NCBI GenBank assembly: GCA_037951105.1
Contig: JBAMJV010002957.1
Span: 62,001-126,000 of the forward strand
Reading direction: 5' to 3'
DNA: 64,000 bases
Source: Echinarachnius parma
Lineage: Eukaryota; Echinodermata; Echinoidea; Clypeasteroida; Echinarachniidae
A program made the position numbers and the translations under genes. Below, in pieces: positions 22,901-34,900 of this stretch (within the stretch, counting starts at the first letter, position 1; each line of letters starts with the position of its first letter). Below the pieces are notes generated by a model. That model was not told where the DNA came from and ran no database searches. It saw only the letters and a list, made by a program, of their open reading frames with translations.

Positions 22901-25900
22901 CCCTACATTAATTTTTTCCACCTCTATAATTATTAAGAAGTTTTTTTGTGACACTGTAGCCAAATGCCTAAATTGCATAATTAGCACAAACAAAGGCTAC
23001 ACAGGGACTTATCTGTAAAGGGGCATTTCCTTGAAAATTAAGTGTCCTTTGTTAATCCATTTATTTCATTTTTGCGACAAACAAAATGAACATGCAACCA
23101 TTCAATATTACCTTTGACCACCCATAGTCGAATGGAATCCGTGAGATTCTCTGAAACTGGTTTATTAGCTCCTCGAAGATTTTTGAGAATAGACTGATAT
23201 TTATCTTCACCTAGAAAATATAAACACAGGGATTAAATGGTGGAATACGGTTGAAGTTATATTACAAGACTAGTGTTTAACTCATACAACCTGTATATAA
23301 AACAGAAGAACCAAGATAACTATGTAAAGAGAGATAAAAACATACATGCAATACTGTTCAGACGGGAGGTAGAAAAGTAAGTCCAAAATATACTTTCATA
23401 AGAAGTAAACATTTGTGTACAGCTTTATTTAGATTGAGAACTTCAATATTTGTTCAATTCCCATGCCCTTCCTATGCATTATGATGTTCAGACTTGTAGC
23501 GTTTCATTTTATAGCTCGACTGAAAGCATCTAGGTCTAAAATGTACATCGTTTCTATATATATGTATTCTTAACATATGTAATGGAAAATTACCAGAGTT
23601 TGCACGTTGCAGAGCGTTAATAAAGGCCGCAATTGCTTTGTTATCCATATCAACATGGTGCATACACAAGTTCGTGAAGCGAGATGTGCCTTCTTCTCTG
23701 CCCTCTGCAAAATTATTTATCTCTTTCCTTTTCTCTCTAATAGAACGATCTGTAAACAATAAGAGCAGTGATATCGTTATAATTAACCTTTCATTTCAAT
23801 CATTTTATTTTCAGACTTTAAATCATAAAATACAAAATACAAGTTCATATACATAATATGATCATACAATTAAAATATCATAAACATAGAAAGTTAGATT
23901 CAAGTCACGTAATATGAAATTGAAGTAAATGTATTATTATAAGGAAATACGGAATGCCCGCAAAGCTCGGAGAGCTTGACAAAATTATCACCCCAGGTGA
24001 AAATGGTAAGATAGTATAGTATACATCAATCCTGGTTGAACAAAGGGAACAGGTTTGGGTTTGTCAATTATGACGTTTCCCCCGAACATGAAATGACATC
24101 ACTGAGCAAGGAATACAATTAGGTGTGTGCAGTCGGTGTGTGCCCATTGTTGGAATATTTTGCCTCAATAAAGTCGCAATTTTGGCAAATTTACATTCTT
24201 CAAATATGTTTCTACAAGGGAAGGTTGAACAGTTTTATAGTTCATAATTTCATTCATGCTATCGTGAACTTCACTATGATCTTATTCCAGAGAAATCAAT
24301 CTTATTTTACTGTTCTATCATGTCCACTGACGACAAAGGTCTACCCACTTTGCCGGTAAAAATACTATATAGATAGTTGACACAAAATATATGCTACTAA
24401 AACAAATGACTTACCCATAAGAGGATGAGAACTGTCATTATGATCTGAAAGAAAGCAACATAAGAATGTTAAAGGATATCATGCAAAACACATTACATTC
24501 AAGTGTTTGGTTCTTATCGAATACATCAATGACATTATTTCGAAGACTATGAAGTAAAATGTAATATAATTAGTTGTTTAAATAGTAGTAGTTTTATCAG
24601 TGGAGGTGTTGTTGAACGATTCTATGGGTGTCTGACTCGAAATTTGGGGGTCCCAGGTTCGAAGCCAATCGATGATGTCCTGCCATGTATATCCAGCAAA
24701 TATTTCCATTCAAATGGCTGCTCTTTATCCAAGAGTATAAAGGGGTGTACATAAGCCTGATGCGCCAATACGAAGGGCACAAGGAAACTGTGCGGGTTTG
24801 CAACCTGCCCAGATTATCAGGGGAACTGTATGATGACAGATGTGTGCGCGTTATGAATGTAAACATAATACTATTAACAACAGATTAATTCAAAATGGAC
24901 CACTGCTCGTCCATATTTGTTCATAGTGTTACCTAGGTTAAGTATGATCTGCATCCATATAATTTAATGAAGACATTCTGCATTATTTCTGTTTTTTATC
25001 ACATAATTCATAAAATGCTTACGAAATAGAAAGAACAATAGACAGAAAGTGTAATAATTGTTTGCAGTTGTGCATTAGGAATGTGTCTTGTTAGACCACC
25101 TTATTAACCACCCAAGGGAAACAAGAAAATTGTTAATAATAATAATTATTGTATTTATTATTAATTTGTGTTGTTATGTAAGCATGGGGGTATACATATC
25201 TGCGTTGGTATTACATGTACTAGTATATGAGAAATATAATGTTAAACTCTTGATAACTGTACAGATGTGTAAACTCCCAATAATAAATGGTTACGTCAAA
25301 AAGATCAAGTCATAGCGCAGACATAGCGCGGCTGACGAACGTTGTAGATGACAGACGAAATTTGGAGGGAAAATAATATTTGTATTGTTATCAGAACTGT
25401 AAAATTATCTTAGTTATAGTTGTTGCTATAATAATATTAGAAGATTTGGTTTGCTGGATTGAGAGTAGTTTATAACTGGTTTGGGTCATATAATGATTAT
25501 ATTACCCTCACTGAAGTACTGCTCTAAGGTACCACAAATCACTTATCAGAAGTGATGTTGTTACCCTAGAGCAGTACTTCAGTAAATAAAGTGAACCTGA
25601 TAACTCTCAATCTAATCGAAAGCTTACCTGTTCCTGGTGTGCTGGATCTCCCACGTCGTCTCCTATTCTTGTACTTGTAGAACGCTGCAGCTGCGATGAT
25701 AGCCAATACAATAATGACACTCACGGAAATAGAAATGGCGATCGCGGTGACATCAGTGCCTGACCAATAAATGATATACAAGAAGAAATGTTTGTAAAAT
25801 CGTGACATGCAATATAAACAATTCACATTAATTATAAACCTACTGTAAGTAGCTACCGCGACTAAAACGTAGTTATCATGACTAAAACGTCATTCACTCG

Positions 25901-28900
25901 ACTTACATTATGTAAATTGTGGGAACGGTTTAAAAAAAACATACATGCCCTGAATACCACTTTGGCGGCATCGTTCACATGGGCATAGACAATGTAATTT
26001 AAAAACTAAGACAGTTGCATGTTACAAGTGGTATCGTTACAGTTTCAGATTAAGAAGGCACATGCCCTTACACAATATTTACCAGTACATATGACGTTCA
26101 TAGTCAATGATGGGGTAAATCCTGTTTTTAGTGACCACAGGTATGTTTATATATCAGCCAACCTGCCTCAAGTTTTTCGTGCAATACGTGTGAATACTCA
26201 TTGCTATCCCAATAAGAATAAGACGCTTTACGTTCTATATCGACCGTGACCGAAACAACCTCTTAACACGTTCACATATGTTTAATCGACGTTCAATGCT
26301 GTACGTTTATACTAAATTGCATTTCTTGATTCTGCTCTACTATTATTCATCAATGATTATAGTGTTCATGCAATAAGTAAACAAATCATTTGTATATGGT
26401 TCGATTTGGCTAAATTCAACGCACCTCGCTGTACCGCGATCACTGTAAACTCCGCGAATCCCATAACTCCCCGTCCTTCGGCTCTGCATGTCAAATTGTG
26501 GACATTTACCAAGTCGGCAATGCCATCTAATGTCGCAATGAGGTCATACGTTCCGTCAGGCCTTCGTGTATGAGTGGAAGCATTGCTCAACATTGCATTC
26601 CCATTCTTCAGCCACGTTATTCGGACCGGTGGCCAGACACCGCGGACTGAACAGTCGAGTCGATCGTGGTCGGCTAGCGTCATTTCACACGTGGTCGTTT
26701 CCGCGACATTGTTCTCGCCTTGCTGGGTGTTGCACTGGTGAATGCGAATGAATGGCTTTTCAGCAAGAGCTTCATAAGAAAATTGGTAGAAAAATAATTC
26801 AAATTGTTTTGAACCGTGGCAACTATGGCATTGTAGATACTACAATAAAAACATCGAAAGCAATGTGTCTTTCCTGTTTCAGAGGAACACACATATCCAG
26901 ACTTTTTGTATTGTTACAGTACCAACGGCCATTCTGTAGTTTGTAGCTTATTTTATTATTTTCCTTTTACTAACTCACCAAGTTTCTAATACAGTGTAAT
27001 TGTATGCATGAAACTTATAAACATGCAAAAGAAATCAACATATTATCATTATTTTGGTCAAAATGTCACACCTCTCGTCAGCTAAAGGGTATTATTAGAA
27101 CAAATTATTCCACTTGTGCCTCAGACAGATTAAAATAATTATAATAATTTCATCCATGAAAATCAATATCATTCACCTTTTCAGATGCTAATTGTGTATT
27201 TCCTCATCAACTACTTGATATGTTATGTGTACAAGAAAACGCACAATATGACAAATGAAATGTTACTTCTAAACTTAATTTTTTTTTAAATCATCTGAAA
27301 ATATTGTTTCCTTAAATATACCTGTAATGAAAATGTCGGTATAGTTGTGGAATTCTTGTTGTAAGACAGCGTCGGTGACTTGGCATCTATACCGCCCTTC
27401 ATCGCGAACTCCGACATCGTAAATCACGAGAGTGAAATCATCAGTCACGTGATGCCGGTCATCCACTACGCCATACAGACTCGTTTTACTACTCTCATTT
27501 CGGCTGTTATCAAAGGTCTATATTATGAACATTGTTAAAATAACGGAAACCACATGAAGTATGAATATATTATCCACGATATAAGAAAAATATTTAGCAG
27601 AATTTGAAACATAATTGTACATTCAAAATATAATTTTTTAAAAGCATCATATTTCGTTTTTGGAATGTATCAGTTATTTTTACGGGGTACGCTATTTTAG
27701 TGTTAAACTAAAACGTGTACGTTATCATAATACACTGTGTATTATTATCATAATTATCATATACTAACAACGCAGTTATAATTCAATGAATCTTAATTGG
27801 TAGAAAGTCATATAAACGGCTTAGTAATAACAGGGGTGATTTTATTCAAAAGGCAGTTGTTCACACAAGAAGGCGCCCTTCAGACGTTTCAAGTTTCAAA
27901 CCTGTTTTTAAAATCAAAATGAGTGACTGTCGTAAACGCTAAAAAAATAATCAATATAGAGAGATCATGAAAAACAATTTTATAAAACATGTTTGCTATG
28001 CTTTTATTTAGGATTTATAAATATTGCCTTAAATTATTGAATAAAAGTTGGTCCTCAATATGTATTCCAGTAATATATTTATGGATATTTTAACTGTTTG
28101 TGAACCGATTTCAGTCAAACAACATTGACTCTGTCTTAAAAATTGTGTGCTTTTACAAATGTTACTTTTATATTTTCATTTCCTCATATTTTAATTTCTT
28201 TAAAGCGCCTTTTAAACCAAAACTAACTACCCCTTTAAAATACTTGTAGGGCTTTCAGACTTACAGTGTCCATGACGTTAGAGGGCGCTAACTCTTTATT
28301 CCAGCGGATGTCTGATGCGTTCCTCTCGTAAGAACAAGGAAGACTAACGTTTAAACCGATGTCAAAGGTCGCCGTTTGAATAGTGGTTACAACTGTCGCT
28401 GATCTCTCTGTTGACAAATGATTAATGGTTATTACTGCATTTAATGCACATTACAGCAACCTTTATTTTAAACTCGAAAATAAACTCACACTTATATGCA
28501 CAGACAAACGCGCTACCGAAATGAATATATATTACGTACTTAACGAATTTATTTATTAAAGTGGACTTCCACTCGAGTTCAAGCTTCTAATGATTGAAAG
28601 ACAGATATTCTAGGTCAATAAACACAATTTTGTATGAAAAAAGTATGATTGTGGGTTCTTATAATTGGCTTTGAAATTCTAATGACACAAATTCGCGAGC
28701 GAGCTTGTTCTATCCCACAATGCACCAATTTGTGACCTGCGACACTCACTATGCGCCTATCTATGTTTTTACACTGCAGCGAATGTGTTCTTTTGATCGG
28801 ACCAATACAATGCTCGATCATGAATAGTTTAGTCCACGATGCGCCATTCAACCGTGCCTTTGAGCATTACTACATTGTTGAACCGTTTGAAAATACTTGC

Positions 28901-31900
28901 CTGTCCGAAATTGTAAAACGTTTGGCTTTTATTGAAATTTGAATAGACACAAAGTCCTGTAAACGTGGTTATTGAATTTGCTGGCTCTGCATGACCGGCT
29001 ATTATGAATGACACATGCAGTGATCACAATGCAGTGGCGCCGGATTCAAGCCTACTCAAGAAATTGAGCAAAGTGAGGTGCTACGTGATTGTGTGCAATA
29101 AATTTAATTATTTCCTCAGAGTTAATGACATTAGAAAAATCTCTTAGAAATCAACCAAAGAGAGTCAAATCCTGAAAATATTCAAGCACATCCCTAGATT
29201 TATTTCCAATATACTGTATTTTGTTTAAACTCGTCCGGAATTCTCCTTTAAGATCGGCAAACACAGATTTATCAATGTAAGATATCTAAAAAGAAACACA
29301 TATTGTCTTGGACTTGCTGGTGTATATTCATTAAAGTTATAATGTGCGACTGTAATAACAGGGGCCCGAAGACTAGGTTAGAAGGTATGTGGGGGTGTTC
29401 GAGCATTAACGACTAGGACAAGGGCCTGTTTTCCTTGCAAACGTTTGTGATCATTTAGTATCATTGACCGACATGTTTTAACAGAGCATACTGAAGACAT
29501 CAAATTGAATCGAACTTTACAGATCATACATGCGATATCGTCATGAAAGATGAGTATAAAAACTTACCCACTACCACAACTTCTGTGGAATTCTCGAGCG
29601 CCCATCCTCTTTCCTTGTCTGATACTGTGCAGATGTACAATCCAGCGTCTTCAGGCTCGATTCCGTTGATGATGAGAGAAAAGTCGTCTGTAATGTTAAA
29701 TCGTCCGCCATCGATGTAACCATCGCCGCCTCTCGATACACCTTGTTCGAGATGTAGGTATACAACGGATGTTCTTTCCTTGTCCCATTTTGCTATACGA
29801 ACTGATCTGTCGTAGACACATGGCAAAATCACATTCGTACCCTCTAGGACCACGGCTTGGGGCAGTGTTTTAGGAGCCTCTGATCAAATTTGACAAGAGA
29901 TAAAGGAAATTATCAATGTGTACGGAGGAAATGTGATAAAAACTCATTTTTGACATAGTGTGTCTGCTCAACCGTACGATAACCGTTTTTTCGTCATCCT
30001 TTCCAGATAATTTCCTCACTGGTGCTGCAAAAACTACGGGGACCTAAAATCCAAGATTCCCGCGAGTCCAGTCGGGACCTGTTTTTCCGGGGGAAAGACT
30101 ATTTTACTTGCCTGATATTGTTGCACTTAGTTGCATATAAATTACTTATTTTTAAAGAATGATGTATAATGTACCTCCGTCTTTGCTTTTCCACTAGCCT
30201 TTAATCAAGGCATCGCGTCCGAATAGCTTGCAGGAACGACAGTGCGAGGGGAGACTATCAGGCGAGCGGAAGTCTCAGCTGAACCGTTCGTTGTGATAGT
30301 CGCGCTATCCAGTCGTTTCTGCATAAAAATGCATACCTCACCATGCATTCAGCTCAGCTCAGAAGAGAGGCCTTGTCAAAATGCTACTTTCCCCCTACAA
30401 TTGCCTATTTAGTATTGTATCACAATCGTTATGCAATAATGTTAGCATGGTTAGTGGAGTTTAGCCGGTAATACACATAATCATGATACGGATATTACTA
30501 GAGGCGATTTAAACTGATAATGTTGTTAGAATTATGGCGAATTGGAAACCCAATAATCACTTCAATCCGCTCTAGAACAGCAACTAACTTACTAAATTGC
30601 TGGTTGTGATAGTCGCGCTATCCAGTCGTTTCTGCATAAAAATGCATACCTCACCATGCATTCAGCTCAGCTCAGAAGAGAGGCCTTGTCAAAATGCTAC
30701 TTTCCCCCTACAATTGCCTATTTAGTATTGTATCACAATCGTTATGCAGTAATGTTAGCATGGTTAGTGGAGTTTAGCCGGTAATACACATAATCATGAT
30801 ACGGATATTACTAGAGGCGATTTAAACTGATAATGTTGTTAGAATTATGGCGAATTGGAAACCCAATAATCACTTCAATCCGCTCTAGAACAGCAACTAA
30901 CTTACTAAATTGCTGTTATCTTTTGTATAATTTTCTCTATTAAAAAACCCTGTACATAACATCAGTCGATTGAAGATTGCTATATATATTAAATTCAATT
31001 CAAAACTTTATTTCAGACTCAACTGCACACGGCAGAGGTCCATACATTCCATGTTACATAGATACATCAGAAAGATATAAACATGATGAGTAAAAAACAA
31101 TCAAATATTATTATAACAAGCTAAATTTTACTACGTATACTAACTACAATCTAAGCTATAACAAACACTATAATCTAAATCATAACTGTACGATTAACAT
31201 AATTATACTAATCTAATGTTTAACTTTAACTATAAGTATGCGGTTAAAATACATATAAGTGCTTTACACTCTGTATATGACGTGACAATCTCAGATTAAA
31301 GGGATAGTTGAGTTTTGGTAGAGAGGGCGCGACACAAAATATTTTTTTTGTGAGATAATGAAAAACTGAGTGTCAAATTTGAAAGAGAATACAGTTTTAA
31401 TGGCAGAATAAACTTTATTTGATCAAAATCGGTTCAGAAACAGCTGAAATATCCATAAACATAACCATTTGTAATAAATGTGGGGTCCCACAAGTATTCA
31501 ATAATTTTGAACCAGCCGTTAAAATTTGTTTTAAAAATAATGCTTCCTCTTTTCAAATTTTTTGAAAAGAGGTTTTTAGATAGTTGTTGGTTATCTCTCT
31601 ATCTAATGGCTTGGTACGAACAGTCACGTCACGTTCACGTCACGTCACGTGAAGGTTCTGTACCTTTTGTGAAACAGGTCACCCAAATCTACGAAGTGTT
31701 GGGTTACGTGACCCAACAGTTTGTAGATATACTTTATGCAATTCATGAAAGCTCACGTAAATTGGCGCTTGCGTAAAACAAATTAATGTAAATTGTCGTT
31801 GAGAAGAGACTAATTCTCGGTAAATTTAATCGTGAACGAACCCGTCCTACCTATACTGTAAATACCAATTATAGGCGTACACAGGCCTGGGGGCAGGGGG

Positions 31901-34900
31901 ATGGACACCCCCTACCCCCATCCCCACCCCCTTACATAATTCAAGAAATGTCTTGGTCTCGGCCTCGAAATTTGTGACCGGTCCTGGTCTCGTCCTCGGC
32001 TGCGGTCATTTTCTACGGACACCCCCTACCCACACTCCCCCCGCTTACTTCAATTTGTCTGACGAAATATCCCCCCCCCCTACACCCACCCCTTGAAAAA
32101 ATCCTGGGTACGCCACTGCCTACAAGTAGCTAGTTCGAATGTCAAATACATTAATTGATTTATTTAATATTGATTGGTTGGTGTGATTGTTTCATTATAA
32201 TGATTGACTGATTAATTGATTGTTTATAGGGATCTAGTAACTTTGTTGACATGTGCAAAAAGTGATGAATGGTTGATGCAATGTATATTGTTGTTATCTC
32301 ATATGTCCACAGGGTATTGTGTGAAAATTTCAAGTCAAATGGACATTGTATGGCCAAGTAATGAGCGAAAAATGCAAAGTGATATTCAGTAACTCACTGC
32401 ACTCCACTTTGTACACAGAAGAAAAACTCGCCCGGAGTTTTTATTATCTGAATACTTCAATCATACATATCTTTGTAACAAAAGGGAAATTTGAAAAACC
32501 GAAACCTGTCCCGTGATTTTAATAAGGGAACCGCTAAAATTATAATTTTATTTTGAGGATTTGGGACAATGTTACTAAGTCCGACTGATTTATAGATTGA
32601 CTCGATTCAATAACCATAAATAAACACTATTAATCAAATCATTGTTTTATTACTTTTAAACTCATTGATCACTGCAACTCACTCACTCACTCACTCACTC
32701 ACTCACTTTCACAGGCAATGCACATACAACGCCGTTAAGGGCCAGTACGCTCAGACCGTCGAGCACGCGGGAACTTCAGGCGTATGCGAACTGAATTGTC
32801 CCGCTGCGTGTAGCAATTCAGCTGGAAATCAACATTTGCCAAAATCCACGCACGACACGTCTTTAGAAATACTCCAATAACAAGACAAATAATGCAAGTG
32901 GTATGGTTTGTACATTACCTAAATGACAGAACTGCATATTATCGTCTCAGATTACTCTGAATTAATGCACGTAATTCATATATAAACATAATGATTGAAA
33001 AGATTTGATAAGGGGGTATCGGCATTTTCGTCGACATTTTTAAATCTCTTTGTGCGTGTATGTCTAGTCTTAGTAACAAGCGTTTGCAATTTAAAAAAAT
33101 CTTGATTAAACGCTCACGTCACGATTTGGTTAACGCGACACTGTCGAGTTTTACCGGCATGGAAAACGACAAATTGTTGGGTCACTTTACCCTACACTTC
33201 GTAGATTTGGGTGACCTGTTTCACAAAAGTTACAGAACCGTTCACGTGACCGTTAACGTGAACGTGAACGTGACTGTTCGTACCAAGCCCTATCTAATCA
33301 CTATTCCAACAATACATCACATGCACAATATTTTATTTAAAATGGTTTTAAACAAATTCGTTTTTTGAAAGCGCCCTCTTTCGTTTAAAAACAGCTCTTT
33401 TTGGCTTTTTACTTAGTCGTTTGTAATGTTTTAATTATTTTTGAGCATGGTGGAGTTATCGTGTCCGGACTACTACCCCTGGACAACCACCCCCCGGACG
33501 ATTACCCCCCGGAACAACTACCCCCCTAGGACAATTACCCCCGGACAACTACCACCCGGACAATTACCCCCCTAGACAATTAACCCCCAAGACAATTACC
33601 CTCCAAGACAATTACCCCCCAAGACAATTACCCCCAAGACAACTACCCCCCAAGACAATTACCCCCCAAGACAATTACCCCCCCAAGACAACTACCCCCC
33701 CAAGACAACTACCACCCCGGAACAACTACCCCCCGACAAACTACCCCCCCGGACAATTACCCCCCCGGACAACTACCCCCCGGACAACTACCCCCCCGGA
33801 CAATTACCCCCCCGGACAACTACACCCCGGACAACTACCCCCCGGATTATTACCCCCCAAGACAACTACCCCCCAGACAACTACCACCCGGACAACTACC
33901 CCCCCGGACAACTACCCCCGGACAATTACCCCCCGGACAATTACCCCCCCGGACAACTACCCCCCAAGACAACTACCCCCCGGATGATTACCCCCCGGAC
34001 GATTACCCCCCAGACAACTACCCCTGGACAACTACCCCCCCGGACAACTACCCCCCGGATTATAACCCCCCCGTACAACTACCCCCCGAATATTAACCCC
34101 AAGACAACTACCCCCGGATAAATTACCCCCGGACGACTGGACAACTGGTAGTGGAGCGATTTGGTCCATATCCTAGACAGTAAAATTATATGATACGTAG
34201 TTCAAGCTATGGAATCAAACATACATAAAGTATGCATATTAAAAGAGGTGGGAGTGACAATAACCTCCACTTTCAAATGTATTGGGGAGGCATGTCCCCC
34301 ACCCCCCCTCCCCCTCCCCGTCCCGCCCGGGTGCATTGTGTGCATTCAATTTTGCCAATTTTGTTACCGCAGTTGTATTGAGTATGTTCAAAAATCGTTT
34401 TCAGCATTAGAATTCATATATTGATTATTCGGAAACATTTTGTTTGCATTCGATTAAAACGTATTTCGATTCGAGTAAATTCGTGATTACGTAAAACCAC
34501 CCTCCGAGAAAATCCGTTGGCGCAATTTAAATGCTTTTAATGTTGATCAGGAGAGAAATAAAAACGATACTACATTATGCCCCATGGCGGATACATACAG
34601 GGTGGCCCAGAAAGGATGCAACACCTACGATCATTAATTTCATCAACACACCATCGACCAAATGTCATTGTTTTTTGTTTGATTTAGGTAGAACATTCCT
34701 TTTCCAACAAAATGATACCATGAGCATTGATTTTGGGTAAGGCGTTTGGATCCTAGGGCCATTTTTCTGAGGCAATGTCGTTTCCTAAATTTGCTTCTTT
34801 TTGTCTCTAGCGATCCTCTGAACACCGAGACTTCTCTCGCCCCACGGCTTGCCGTAGAATTAGCTGTACACAAGAATGGATCACATTGTCTTCCTTACAA

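Larger units (their letters stand above)
31608..33289. mobile_element. 1.7-kb DNA transposon with long inverted ends and 9-bp target duplication
   Basis: Ends GGCTTGGTACGAACAGTCAC and the complement, with about 120-bp arms. CTATCTAAT is repeated on both sides (31599-31607, 33290-33298). A 9-bp duplication with long arms fits a Mutator-like non-autonomous element. No transposase frame. Contains two smaller elements and an (ACTC)n run (32679-32707). Confidence 0.88.

Noticed and set aside
19650-26250. ITIM/ITAM signalling motifs in the cytoplasmic tail (e.g. around IIYTGPL)
   Set aside because: Hydrophobic spacing is off by one; no canonical motif in either gene.
33465-34130. Possible CRISPR-like or telomeric array
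   Set aside because: Units of about 15 bp without unique spacers, repeated inversely at 36 kb; they are transposon arms in animal DNA.
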